A DNA stretch of 64,000 nucleotides. Source: Rhizobium sp. CC-YZS058 (GTDB lineage Bacteria > Pseudomonadota > Alphaproteobacteria > Rhizobiales > Rhizobiaceae). Below the pieces are notes generated by a model that was not told the DNA's origin, searched no databases, and worked only from the letters and a program-made list of their open reading frames with translations. Below, in pieces: positions 51,932 through 60,743 of this stretch. The translations under genes and the position numbers were made by a program. Position 1 is the first letter of the stretch. Each line of letters begins with the position of its first letter. The stretch spans positions 3,374,001 to 3,438,000 of the forward strand of contig NZ_JAYESJ010000001.1 of the NCBI RefSeq assembly GCF_034720595.1, in the 5' to 3' direction.

Positions 51932-52966
51932 TCAGCGGATCTGCCCGGCCTCCGGCCCCCAGGTATCGGTCAGCGCGAAGCCGTCGGCCAGCGGATCGAA
52001 CGGGTCGAGCGCAACCTGATGCAAGCCGAAGGTCCAGCCGCGTCCCGAAATGGTGGGGATGATGGCCTTGCGCCCCGCCACCTCGGTTTCGCGCTCCAGC
52101 CCGACCTTGAACTCCGATCCGATGATCGAGCGCGAGGTGAAGACATCGCCGGGTTTGGCGAGGCCACGGGCATGCAGCGTCGCGAGATTGGCGGAGCTGC
52201 CCGTTCCGCAGGGCGAGCGGTCCACCCGTCCCGGCCACATGGTGGTGCAGGTGCGCACCGTGCCGTCCTCCTCGGTCTGGCGGAACATGACATAGGCGAC
52301 GCCCGAAATTTCCGGGATCTCGGGATGAACCGTCGGGATCGTGCGGTTGACGAGCTCCTTGATGGCCATGCCGGCCTCGACCAGACGGCGGGCATTGGCC
52401 TTTTCGATCGTCGTGCCGATCTGGTGAACATCGACGAGCGCATAGAAGATGCCGCCGAAACACAGGTCGAGCGTGATGCGGCCCCAGTCCGGTGTGTCCA
52501 GCCCCACGTCCAGCGCCTCGACGAAGGATGGCACCATGGTCAGCGTCACCCGCTCGCAACGCCCGTCGCGGCAACTCGCCGTCGCCTTGACGAGACCGGC
52601 CGCCGTGTCGAGCATGACCACGGTTTCCGGCTCCTTCATCTCCACGATCCCGGATTCGAGCAGCGCCGTCGTGACACAGATGGAATTGGAGCCGGACATG
52701 GCATGGGCCTGATCGGCCTGCAGGATGATGAAGCCGGCATCGGCTTCGGGCCGCTTCGGCGGCACCAGAAGATTGACCGAGCCGATCGATGCGGCACGCG
52801 GCTCCAGGCACAGGAAGCGGCGCAGGCTGTCATCCACCGTGTTGATATGGTGCAGCTGCTCGGCGATGCTGTTGCCGGGGATCTTCGGCACGCCGCCGAT
52901 CGCCACCTTGCCGATCTCGCCCTCGCAATGCACGTCGAGCAATTGGATCGTGCGCTTCCATCTCAT
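51932..52966 (-). CDS. Proline-racemase-superfamily enzyme (4-hydroxyproline epimerase or related)
   Basis: Protein of 344 residues from MRWKRTIQLLDVHCEGE, with AGGGAG upstream. The fold and motifs match the proline racemase/4-hydroxyproline epimerase/3-hydroxyproline dehydratase superfamily. The second catalytic residue is C253 (RSPCGTGSSAN). The first position, normally Cys in the MCGH motif of racemases and epimerases, reads MSGSNS here, that is S91. Ser-Cys members are known, and Thr-Cys members are trans-3-hydroxyproline dehydratases. The reaction is therefore uncertain. A role in hydroxyproline use fits putA nearby. Its stop abuts the convergent secreted-protein gene. Confidence 0.85.
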   Translation of the reverse strand: MRWKRTIQLLDVHCEGEIGKVAIGGVPKIPGNSIAEQLHHINTVDDSLRRFLCLEPRAASIGSVNLLVPPKRPEADAGFIILQADQAHAMSGSNSICVTTALLESGIVEMKEPETVVMLDTAAGLVKATASCRDGRCERVTLTMVPSFVEALDVGLDTPDWGRITLDLCFGGIFYALVDVHQIGTTIEKANARRLVEAGMAIKELVNRTIPTVHPEIPEISGVAYVMFRQTEEDGTVRTCTTMWPGRVDRSPCGTGSSANLATLHARGLAKPGDVFTSRSIIGSEFKVGLERETEVAGRKAIIPTISGRGWTFGLHQVALDPFDPLADGFALTDTWGPEAGQIR

Positions 52967-53200
52967 GGCGGCTCTCCCTGGGCATGCCTCAAATTCCGGC
53001 GGCCATCGACCGCACCGCCGCCGTTGATAGCCCGGTCCGTCAGTCCTGCCTAGCCCACCAGAATCCCGCCAAGACAGCTTGCTCCGCGCGGGCCTTCGGC
53101 TAGTCTGGCGCCGGTTCGCCCACCTCCACTCCGTCAAAGATTCATCCGCCCGACATGATCGCGGCCTATGCCACGCTCAGCCCCTAATGATCGAAGCGCC

Positions 53201-54010
53201 ATGACCAAGCTCATCCTGCTCACAGACCTGCATATGGTGCCCGAAGGGCATCGCATCATCGGGCTCGACCCCTACCAGCGGCTGGAGGCCGGCATCGACC
53301 ACATCAACCGCCACCATGCGGATGCAGACCGGGTGGTGGTAACGGGCGACCTTGCGCATCATGGTGACGAGCCATCCTATCGCCGCTTGAAGACGCTGCT
53401 CGACCGGCTGGTGCCGCCGCTCTCCATCACCATCGGCAACCACGACCAGCGCCCGGTTTTCCAAAACGTCTTCGGCGACGCCGCGCGCGACGAGAACGGG
53501 TTCGTGCAGTCCGTCATCGACCTTCCCGATTGCCGATTGGTCGTTCTCGATTCCGTCGCGCTTGCGACCTATGGCAACCCGCATGACCACGCAGGCCTTC
53601 TCTGCCCGGCGCGGCTTGCCTTTCTCGAACGAAGCCTGGCGGAGGCGAATGGTCGCCCGGTGCTGCTTTTTCTTCACCATCCGCCGCATGAGACCGGCTT
53701 TTCCGGCATGGATGCGATTCGTCTTCGCAATGAGGACGCTTTCTATGCAGCCATCGAGCGGCAGGGCGGGGTGCGCCATATCTTTGCCGGTCATGTCCAC
53801 CGCACCATTTCCGGCTCGCATCGCGGCATCGGCTTTTCCGTGTTCAAGAGCACGGTGCACCAGCAGCCGATGCCCTTCGACACGCCGGACACATCGCTCT
53901 CCGTCGACGAGCCGGCCGCCTATGGCATTGCGCTGGTGACGCGCGACGGCATTCTTGTTCATACAGAGGATTACGAGATCGCCGTTCGACACAATCTGCG
54001 TATCGCCTGA
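53201..54010 (+). CDS. Metallophosphoesterase (CpdA/class III phosphodiesterase-like)
   Basis: Protein of 269 residues with the full calcineurin-like motif set: TDLHM, VTGDLAHHGD, IGNHDQRP, LFLHHPPH and FAGHVHRT. Two metal ions are expected at the active site. Relatives hydrolyse cAMP, glycerophosphodiesters or phospholipid head groups. GFSVFKSTVHQQP and FDTPDTS fit the GlpQ/CpdA-like class. The start is ATG 53201 (MTKLILLTDLHM). The next gene follows by 28 bases. Confidence 0.87.
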   Translation: MTKLILLTDLHMVPEGHRIIGLDPYQRLEAGIDHINRHHADADRVVVTGDLAHHGDEPSYRRLKTLLDRLVPPLSITIGNHDQRPVFQNVFGDAARDENGFVQSVIDLPDCRLVVLDSVALATYGNPHDHAGLLCPARLAFLERSLAEANGRPVLLFLHHPPHETGFSGMDAIRLRNEDAFYAAIERQGGVRHIFAGHVHRTISGSHRGIGFSVFKSTVHQQPMPFDTPDTSLSVDEPAAYGIALVTRDGILVHTEDYEIAVRHNLRIA

Positions 54011-54038
54011 CCGTGGGTTTTCGTGCTACAGGCCGGGC

Positions 54039-54353
54039 ATGAGCCCAGCCGTGCCCGGTGATGATTTCGACTGCCAGACCTGCGGGGCCTGTTGCGCCTA
54101 TTCGGCCGACTGGCCGCGCTTTTCCATGGAAAGCGACGCGGAGCTGGCGCTCATTCCAGAAGAGTTCGTTGCCGCCGACTTCAGCGGCATGCGCTGCGAG
54201 AACGACCGGTGTTCGGCGCTCGATGGCACGCTCGGCCAGCATGTGGGCTGCCGCATCTATGCCGTGCGCCCCCAGGTCTGCCGCACCTGCCTGCCCGGTG
54301 ACGACGAATGCCTGACCGCGCGCCAGGCGCTCTCGACCCGCGTGCTTCTCTAG
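54039..54353 (+). CDS. YkgJ-family cysteine-cluster protein
   Basis: Protein of 104 residues with the zinc or iron chelating pattern of the CxxCxxCC (YkgJ, formerly UPF0153) family: CQTCGACCAY near the N-terminus, then CENDRCSALDG, VGCRIYAVRPQVCRTC and DECL. ATG 54039 (MSPAVPGDDFDC) is the natural start. The function is unknown, possibly metal or Fe-S binding. It is likely cotranscribed with the phosphoesterase. Confidence 0.85.
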   Translation: MSPAVPGDDFDCQTCGACCAYSADWPRFSMESDAELALIPEEFVAADFSGMRCENDRCSALDGTLGQHVGCRIYAVRPQVCRTCLPGDDECLTARQALSTRVLL

Positions 54354-54533
54354 GATCGACCGAGCCTTTTCCGAATGGCCGCACGAAATGCGGCGTGATG
54401 GCGCCTAGACCATGAAAGATGCGGCGATCGGTCGATTTTTCCGGATGGCGATTCGGCAAGCTCCTCCTTATTTTTGCTGCATCACCATCCTCCCGCCAGG
54501 CCGGTTCGGCCTTGCGCCTCGAAAGGCCCGCTC

Positions 54534-57500
54534 ATGAGCCCGCTGCAGACGAAGCCGATGCCTGTTTCCGCGCCGGAACCCTTTGCCGACTTCGCACCGC
54601 CGGTTGCCGAGCGCTCGGCCCTGCGGCGGGCCGTGACCGCCGCCTATCGGCGCAGCGAACCGGAGTGCCTCGCACCTCTGCTCTCCGCCGCCACCCTGCC
54701 GGATGCGCTGCGCCTGAAGGCGCGCGAAACGGCGCGCGGACTGATCACCGCACTGCGGGCCAAGCACAAGGGCTCGGGCGTCGAAGGGCTGGTGCATGAA
54801 TATTCGCTGTCCAGCCAGGAGGGCGTGGCGCTGATGTGCCTGGCGGAGGCGCTGCTGCGCATTCCGGACATGGCGACCCGCGACGCGCTGATCCGCGATA
54901 AGATCGCCACCGGCGACTGGCGCGCCCATATCGGCGGCGGCCGCTCGCTCTTCGTCAATGCCGCCACCTGGGGTCTGGTCGTGACCGGCAAGCTGACCTC
55001 GACCGTCAACGACCGCAGCCTTTCAGCTGCGCTGACGCGGCTGATTGCGCGTGCCGGCGAGCCGGTGATCCGCCGCGGCGTCGACATGGCCATGCGCATG
55101 ATGGGCGAGCAGTTCGTGACCGGCGAGACGATCGGCGAGGCCTTGAAGCGCGCCCGGCCGCTGGAGGCCCGCGGCTTCCGCTATTCCTACGACATGCTGG
55201 GCGAAGCGGCGACGACGGCCGCCGATGCCAGGCGCTACTATGCCGATTACGAGGCGGCGATCCACGCGATCGGCAAGGCCGCCAATGGCCGCGGCATCTA
55301 TGAGGGCCCCGGCATTTCCATCAAGCTCTCTGCCCTGCATCCCCGCTACAGCCGCGCCCAAGCAGCGCGGGTGATGAGCGAGCTTCTTCCGCAGGTCAAG
55401 GCGCTGGCGCTGATCGCCAAGGGCTATGATATCGGCCTCAATATCGATGCCGAAGAGGCGGACCGGCTCGAGCTGTCGCTCGATTTGCTCGAATCGCTGC
55501 GGCTCGACCCTGCGCTGTCCGGCTGGAACGGCCTCGGCTTCGTGGTGCAGGCCTATGGCAAGCGCTGCCCCTTCGTGCTCGACGTCATCATCGATCTCGC
55601 CCGGCGCTCCGGCCACCGCATCATGGTGCGCCTCGTCAAGGGGGCCTATTGGGATGCCGAGATCAAGCGGGCGCAGCTCGACGGCCTCTCCGATTTCCCT
55701 GTCTTTACGCGCAAGCTCCACACCGACGTGTCCTACATCGCCTGCGCCCGCAAGCTGCTCGACGCCCGCGCGCTCGTCTTCCCGCAATTTGCGACGCACA
55801 ATGCCCAGACGCTGGCGACGATCTATGAGCTGGCAGGACCGGACTTTACGGTTGGCGACTATGAGTTCCAGTGCCTGCACGGCATGGGCGAGCCGCTCTA
55901 TGACGAGGTGGTCGGCACGGACAAGCTGAACCGGCCCTGCCGGATCTATGCCCCGGTCGGCACGCATGAAACGCTGCTTGCCTATCTCGTCCGCCGGCTT
56001 CTCGAAAACGGTGCCAATTCCTCCTTCGTCAACCGGATCGCCGATCCCGCCATTTCGGTGGATGAGCTGGTGGCCGATCCGGTGGAGCTTGTGCGCGCCA
56101 TGCCGCAGCCGGGCGCCCCGCATGACAAGATCCGCCTCCCGCATGCGCTGTACGGCACGCGCAGGAACGCCGCCGGCCTCGACCTTACCAACGAAGACGC
56201 GCTGGCGAGCCTCTCGCAGTCCCTGAAGGGCAGCCTGTCCGAAGACTGGCGCTCTGCCGGTCCCAATGCCGCCGGCCCTGCCCGCCCGGTGCTGAACCCC
56301 GCCGATCACGGCGATGTCGTGGGTGACGTGGTCGAAGCAAGCGAGGAGGAGGCGCGCGCAGCCCTTGCCGTCGCCACCCGTGCCGCCGCCGGCTGGGCCG
56401 CGACGCCGGCGCAGGAGCGCGCCGCCTGCCTGCTGCGTGCCGCAGACCGGCTGGAGACCGACATGCCGCGCCTTCTCGGCCTCATCATCCGCGAGGCCGG
56501 AAAGTCCGCCGCCAATGCAATTTCCGAAGTGCGCGAGGCCGTCGATTTCCTGCGCTATTACGCCGAGCAGGCCGGCCGGACGCTCGGCCCCGGCCATGGC
56601 GCGCTGGGCCCGATCGTCTGCATCAGCCCATGGAACTTCCCGCTGGCCATTTTCACCGGCCAGGTGGCCGCCGCCTTGGTGGCCGGCAACCCGGTTCTGG
56701 CCAAGCCGGCCGAGGAGACGCCCCTGATCGCCGCCGAGGCCGTGCGCCAGCTGCATGCCGCCGGCGTGCCGAGCGACGTTCTGCAGCTTCTGCCGGGCGA
56801 CGGCCGCGTCGGCGCCGCGCTCGTGGGGGCAGAGGGCGTCGCAGGTGTGATGTTTACCGGTTCGACCGAGGTGGCGCGGCTGATCCAGGCCCAGCTTGCA
56901 AGCCGCCTTTCACCCACCGGCCGGCCGATCCCGCTCATCGCGGAAACCGGTGGGCAGAACGCGATGATCGTCGATTCCTCGGCGCTTGCCGAACAGGTGG
57001 TCTTCGACGTCATCGCCTCCGCCTTCGACAGCGCCGGTCAGCGCTGCTCGGCATTGCGCGTGCTCTGCCTGCAGACCGACATCGCCGACCGGGTTCTCGC
57101 CATGCTCAAGGGCGCGCTGCAGGAACTCTCCATCGGCCGTACCGACCGGCTGAGCGTCGATATCGGCCCGGTGATCACGGCAGAGGCCCGGCAAACAATC
57201 GAGGCGCATGTCGCAGCCTTCGCGGCCCGGGGCGCCCGGGTTGACCGCCTTGCTCTGCCGCCCGAAACCGCCGCCGGCACCTTCGTCGCGCCGACCATCA
57301 TCGAGATCGGCGCGCTGTCCGAGCTCAAGCGCGAGGTCTTCGGTCCGGTCCTGCATGTGCTGCGGTATGAACGGGCCGATCTCGACCGGCTGATCGACGA
57401 TATCAATGCCACCGGCTATGGCCTGACCTTCGGGCTGCACACCCGCCTCGATGAAACGATTGCCCATGTGACGAGTCGGGTAAAGGCCGGAAACGTCTAT

Positions 57501-58238
57501 GTGAACCGCAACGTCATCGGCGCGGTGGTCGGCGTCCAGCCCTTCGGGGGCCGGGGTCTTTCGGGAACCGGGCCGAAGGCGGGCGGTCCGCTCTATCTCG
57601 GCCGTCTGGTCGCCCGGCCGCCGGTGCCGCCGCAGGTGAGCTCGGTCCATACAGACCCCGCTTTGCTCGATTTCGCCAAATGGCTGGACGGACGCGGCGC
57701 ACGGGCCGATGCGGAAGCCGCGCGCGAAACCGGCAGCCAGTCGGCACTCGGTCTGACGAGCGAGCTCGCCGGCCCGGTCGGCGAGCGCAACCTCTACGCC
57801 CTGCATCCGCGCGGCCGGATCCTGCTGAGGCCGCAAACGGTGACGGGGCTGACCCGGCAGATCGCCGCGGTTCTGGCGACCGGCAACAGTGCCGCGGTGG
57901 ACCTCTCCGGCGTCGAAACCGGGGGGCGGGGTGAGATCGAGGCCTTCATCCGCGCCCTGCCGGCTTCCCTCTCTGCCCGGGCGGAGATCACGCGCGATGC
58001 CGCTGCCGCCGGGCCCTTCGCCGGCGCCCTGATCGAGGGAGAGGGAGAGACGGTCGTGGCGGCCACCACCGCGATTGCCGGCCTGCCTGGTCCGCTCGTT
58101 CTCGTGCAGGCAGCCGGCACGACGGCGTTGCGCGACGACCCGGATGCGATCTGCCTCAACTGGCTCCTGGAAGAGGTGTCCACCAGCATCAACACGGCCG
58201 CCGCCGGCGGCAATGCGAGCCTGATGTCGATCGGCTGA
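54534..58238 (+). CDS. putA: Bifunctional proline dehydrogenase / P5C dehydrogenase
   Basis: Oxidises proline to glutamate. The protein is 1234 residues from MSPLQTKPMPVSAPEPFADF (AAGG 8 bases upstream). There is no N-terminal ribbon-helix-helix domain, so this is not the autoregulatory form. The FAD-dependent proline dehydrogenase barrel (about 150-480) includes MVRLVKGAYWDAEIKRAQ near residue 365. The aldehyde dehydrogenase domain has the Glu in ETGGQNAMI near 804 and the catalytic Cys in AGQRCSALRVL near 837. The C-terminal extension, ending NTAAAGGNASLMS, matches type B PutA. No putR or putP is found nearby. Confidence 0.97.
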   Translation: MSPLQTKPMPVSAPEPFADFAPPVAERSALRRAVTAAYRRSEPECLAPLLSAATLPDALRLKARETARGLITALRAKHKGSGVEGLVHEYSLSSQEGVALMCLAEALLRIPDMATRDALIRDKIATGDWRAHIGGGRSLFVNAATWGLVVTGKLTSTVNDRSLSAALTRLIARAGEPVIRRGVDMAMRMMGEQFVTGETIGEALKRARPLEARGFRYSYDMLGEAATTAADARRYYADYEAAIHAIGKAANGRGIYEGPGISIKLSALHPRYSRAQAARVMSELLPQVKALALIAKGYDIGLNIDAEEADRLELSLDLLESLRLDPALSGWNGLGFVVQAYGKRCPFVLDVIIDLARRSGHRIMVRLVKGAYWDAEIKRAQLDGLSDFPVFTRKLHTDVSYIACARKLLDARALVFPQFATHNAQTLATIYELAGPDFTVGDYEFQCLHGMGEPLYDEVVGTDKLNRPCRIYAPVGTHETLLAYLVRRLLENGANSSFVNRIADPAISVDELVADPVELVRAMPQPGAPHDKIRLPHALYGTRRNAAGLDLTNEDALASLSQSLKGSLSEDWRSAGPNAAGPARPVLNPADHGDVVGDVVEASEEEARAALAVATRAAAGWAATPAQERAACLLRAADRLETDMPRLLGLIIREAGKSAANAISEVREAVDFLRYYAEQAGRTLGPGHGALGPIVCISPWNFPLAIFTGQVAAALVAGNPVLAKPAEETPLIAAEAVRQLHAAGVPSDVLQLLPGDGRVGAALVGAEGVAGVMFTGSTEVARLIQAQLASRLSPTGRPIPLIAETGGQNAMIVDSSALAEQVVFDVIASAFDSAGQRCSALRVLCLQTDIADRVLAMLKGALQELSIGRTDRLSVDIGPVITAEARQTIEAHVAAFAARGARVDRLALPPETAAGTFVAPTIIEIGALSELKREVFGPVLHVLRYERADLDRLIDDINATGYGLTFGLHTRLDETIAHVTSRVKAGNVYVNRNVIGAVVGVQPFGGRGLSGTGPKAGGPLYLGRLVARPPVPPQVSSVHTDPALLDFAKWLDGRGARADAEAARETGSQSALGLTSELAGPVGERNLYALHPRGRILLRPQTVTGLTRQIAAVLATGNSAAVDLSGVETGGRGEIEAFIRALPASLSARAEITRDAAAAGPFAGALIEGEGETVVAATTAIAGLPGPLVLVQAAGTTALRDDPDAICLNWLLEEVSTSINTAAAGGNASLMSIG

Positions 58239-58339
58239 GGACACGCCGACGCAGACAGTCGACGCGGAAACGCTGGGCGGCCTGCTTGGTCGCCCGGTGG
58301 GCGGATCGCCCCTCTCTGCGGCGCTCGGGCAGAAGGGTT

Positions 58340-58359
58340 CTGGCGCGCTTGAGCGCCAG
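58340..58359 (+). terminator. Hairpin between putA and the YigZ gene
   Basis: CTGGCGC (58340-58346) / GCGCCAG (58353-58359) with a 6-base loop lies 102 bases after the putA stop. It has no T-run, so it could be a weak terminator or an RNA stem upstream of the next start (58376). Confidence 0.35.
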
Positions 58360-58375
58360 GCGCTATCACCGGCAC

Positions 58376-58975
58376 ATGTTGACGCTTGCCGCCCCGCATC
58401 GCTTTGCCCAGGAGATCCGCAAGAGCCGCTTTCTGGCTCTTGCCGCCCCGGTTGCCGACGAGGCCGAGGCGCGGGCTTTTCTTGGCTCCCGGTCGGACCC
58501 GGCGGCCAGCCATAATTGCTGGGCCTACAAGATCGGCCCGGTCGTTCGCGCCTTCGACGATGGCGAGCCTTCCGGCACGGCCGGTCGCCCGATCCTGCAG
58601 GCCATCGACGGCCAGGGGCTCGATGGCGTGGCGGTACTCGTCATCCGCTGGTTCGGAGGCATTCTGCTTGGCAGCGGCGGTCTGATGCGCGCCTATGGCG
58701 GAACCGCCGCCGCCTGCCTGCGCGAAGCGGAGAAGGACGAAAGGGTCGCCCGGGTCGAGGTGGAGATCATCTGTCTCTTTCCCGATCTCGCGCGGCTGAA
58801 GGCCCGGCTGATCCAGGCCGGCGTGCTGCTGACGGCAGAGACCTTCGATGCCGCCGGCGCAAGACTCACCGCTGCCCTGCCGGAGGCGGAGACGGAGCGG
58901 GTCGCCGTGCTCGTCGGAGACATGACCCGCGGCCGCGGCACGATGCGCCGAACCACGCTGCCAAGAGAGGCGTGA
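58376..58975 (+). CDS. YigZ/IMPACT-family protein
   Basis: Protein of 199 residues. The N-terminal UPF0029/Impact domain shows EIRKSRFLALAAPVADE, ASHNCWAYKIG, FDDGEPSGTAGRPIL and VIRWFGGILLGSGGLMRAYGG, all hallmarks. The C-terminal part is the DUF1949-like ferredoxin fold. The eukaryotic relative IMPACT inhibits Gcn2; the bacterial role is unknown, with a proposed link to translation. ATG 58376 (MLTLAAPHRFAQEI) is the family-like start. Confidence 0.9.
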   Translation: MLTLAAPHRFAQEIRKSRFLALAAPVADEAEARAFLGSRSDPAASHNCWAYKIGPVVRAFDDGEPSGTAGRPILQAIDGQGLDGVAVLVIRWFGGILLGSGGLMRAYGGTAAACLREAEKDERVARVEVEIICLFPDLARLKARLIQAGVLLTAETFDAAGARLTAALPEAETERVAVLVGDMTRGRGTMRRTTLPREA

Positions 58976-59072
58976 ACGAAACGCGCGGATGCGTGCTCCT
59001 GAACGCGAGCGTCGAGGGAACAATCCTCCAAAGTTGCGCTTTCGCGCCTATCTGCATCTTTAGGATTGAGCC

Positions 59073-59504
59073 GTGCCCGACCCCTTCCACCTTGCCCGCT
59101 TCATCGAAGCCCAGCGCGGCGTTTACGAAACAGCGCTGGCCGAACTCCGATCCGGCGTGAAGCGCAGCCATTGGATGTGGTTCATCTTTCCGCAGATCAA
59201 GGGGCTTGGACGCTCGTCGACGGCGCAGCATTTCGCGCTCTCCGGCCTTGCCGAGGCACAGGCCTATCTGGCGCACCCAACCCTGTCCGGCCGCCTGCTT
59301 GCCTGCACGGACGCAGTCACGGCCCTGCCGGGCAGGCCCACGGCGCGGGACATCTTCTCAACCCCCGATGATCTGAAGTTCCGCTCGTCCATGACCCTGT
59401 TTGCGGAAGCGGCGGATGATCCGGCTCCCTTCGAGGCGGCGCTCCACCGCTATTTCGCCGGCGAAAAGGATCCGCTGACGCTGGATCTCCTCGACGCTTC
59501 CTGA
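59073..59504 (+). CDS. DUF1810 family protein
   Basis: Protein of 143 residues starting at a GTG (DPFHLARFIEAQRGVYETAL). The diagnostic DUF1810 stretch is RSHWMWFIFPQIKGLG, with SSTAQHFALSGLAEAQAYL, and the C-terminal DDLKFRSSMTLF with FFAG-type region ALHRYFAGEKDPLTLDLL. The family is often annotated calpastatin-like and has no confirmed activity. The fold is related to YbiA-type pockets by some predictions, which I cannot verify. Confidence 0.87.
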   Translation: MPDPFHLARFIEAQRGVYETALAELRSGVKRSHWMWFIFPQIKGLGRSSTAQHFALSGLAEAQAYLAHPTLSGRLLACTDAVTALPGRPTARDIFSTPDDLKFRSSMTLFAEAADDPAPFEAALHRYFAGEKDPLTLDLLDAS

Positions 59505-59528
59505 CAGAGAGCGCCCGCTCGCCGGCGC

Positions 59529-59550
59529 GCGCCCCTTTTCAAAAGGGCGC
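59529..59550 (+). terminator. Possible terminator of the DUF1810 gene
   Basis: GCGCCC(C)TTTT / AAAAGGGCGC forms a tight stem-loop 25 bases after the stop. No T-run follows on the plus strand, so confidence is low. Confidence 0.35.
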
Positions 59551-59589
59551 CCTTCCGATCATAGTCCCTAAAACAGAGACTCACGATCG

Positions 59590-60318
59590 ATGGCGGGAAA
59601 GATGCAACAGCGGGAAGAGTATGGCCTTGATGCACCGGGTGTCCTGCGTCGGCTTGTCCTGATCGGCCTGGCGTTGGGGCTGGCCGGGCTCGCGGCACTG
59701 GACCGCTTGCCACTCCTCGGCCTCTCCCTCCTGCCAGCCGGTCTTGTCTGTCTTGCGATGGCGGGGTGGATGCTGGCCTCCAGCCTCTGGCTGAAACGCC
59801 GCCTGGTCCAGACCCTGCTCAACCAGCGCATCTGGCGCGGCGATGAGACCATTCTCGATATCGGCAGCGGCCGCGGTCTTGCAGCCGTCAATGCCGCCCG
59901 ACGTGCCCCTGCAGGCCATGTGCATGCGCTCGACCTCTGGCAGAGCGCCGACCTCAGCGGCAACGGACCGGAGGGCCTGCGGCGCAATGCCGAGATCGCC
60001 GGCGTGGCCGGGCGGCTGACGATCGACACCGGCGATGCACGCTCCCTTCCCTATGGCGATCAGCGCTTCGATGTTGTTCTCTCCATGACCGCGCTTCACA
60101 ACATCGATACGGCGGAAGGCCGCGCGCAGGCGATCGTCGAGCTCTTGCGTGTCACTCGCCCGGGCGGCCAGATCCTGCTGTTCGACATTGGATATGCGCC
60201 CGCCTATCGCAGGCAGCTGTCGACGCTTGGGGCGCGCGATGTCATGCTGTCGCGTCCGGTTTTCCTATGGGGAATCGCCGGCCACAGGCTTTCCGCCTTC
60301 AAGCCCGCCGAAGACTGA
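59590..60318 (+). CDS. Membrane-anchored class I SAM-dependent methyltransferase
   Basis: Protein of 242 residues. Two hydrophobic segments occupy residues about 20-65 (LVLIGLALGLAGLAAL and LLPAGLVCLAMAGWMLASS). A Rossmann-type methyltransferase follows, with motif I ILDIGSGRGLAAVNAAR, acidic HALDLWQ, motif II DTGDARSLPYGDQRFDVVLSM and LRVTRPGGQILLFDIG. The arrangement suggests a lipid, quinone or membrane-proximal substrate. The neighbours give no further clue. Confidence 0.83.
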   Translation: MAGKMQQREEYGLDAPGVLRRLVLIGLALGLAGLAALDRLPLLGLSLLPAGLVCLAMAGWMLASSLWLKRRLVQTLLNQRIWRGDETILDIGSGRGLAAVNAARRAPAGHVHALDLWQSADLSGNGPEGLRRNAEIAGVAGRLTIDTGDARSLPYGDQRFDVVLSMTALHNIDTAEGRAQAIVELLRVTRPGGQILLFDIGYAPAYRRQLSTLGARDVMLSRPVFLWGIAGHRLSAFKPAED

Positions 60319-60389
60319 GGAAAGCGCGGCGCGACGCCGCCGCACGCGGGATGCTGAACCCAGGAAGCGCCCCCGGCTGATCGCGCTTG

Positions 60390-60414
60390 GGAACCAAGGT
60401 CCGGACCATCCGTT
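60390..60414 (+). promoter_or_regulatory. EcfG-type promoter, exact consensus
   Basis: GGAAC (60390-60394), 16 bases, CGTT (60411-60414), the full EcfG consensus. It lies 56 bases upstream of the ATG of the small membrane protein gene at 60470, a normal leader length. Confidence 0.65.
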
Positions 60415-60469
60415 CTCTGCGCTCTGCCGGGCGAACGATCTCGGCCGTCTCATCGCAAGGAGATGCAGA

Positions 60470-60622
60470 ATGGAAAACAACATCTGGCTTTTCGCCACCG
60501 CCGGCGGCGCTCTCATTCTCGGCCTCGCCATCGCCTATGGCATCATGGCACGCCGACGCCTGAGCGGCGTTGAGAAGGCCATGCAGAAGCGCCGGGTCGA
60601 GGAACTCTACGACAAGCGCTGA
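60470..60622 (+). CDS. Small membrane protein (50 aa)
   Basis: MENNIWLFATAGGALILGL opens a 50-residue protein with one transmembrane helix (LFATAGGALILGLAIAYGIM) and a basic C-terminal helix (RRRLSGVEKAMQKRRVEELY). It has a strong ribosome site, AAGGAG 7 bases before the ATG. I do not know its function. An exact EcfG-type promoter upstream predicts induction by general stress, and its size and topology are like other small stress-membrane proteins. Confidence 0.8.
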   Translation: MENNIWLFATAGGALILGLAIAYGIMARRRLSGVEKAMQKRRVEELYDKR

Positions 60623-60743
60623 GACGGCGGACCCGCCCGCCGGTTGACAGAACAGACTTACCCACGGCAATGAACACTTACGTTAGTGATCATTAACGGC
60701 TGCCGGGTCCATCCGGCGCCGTTCAGCCGTGCGGGGAATGCCC

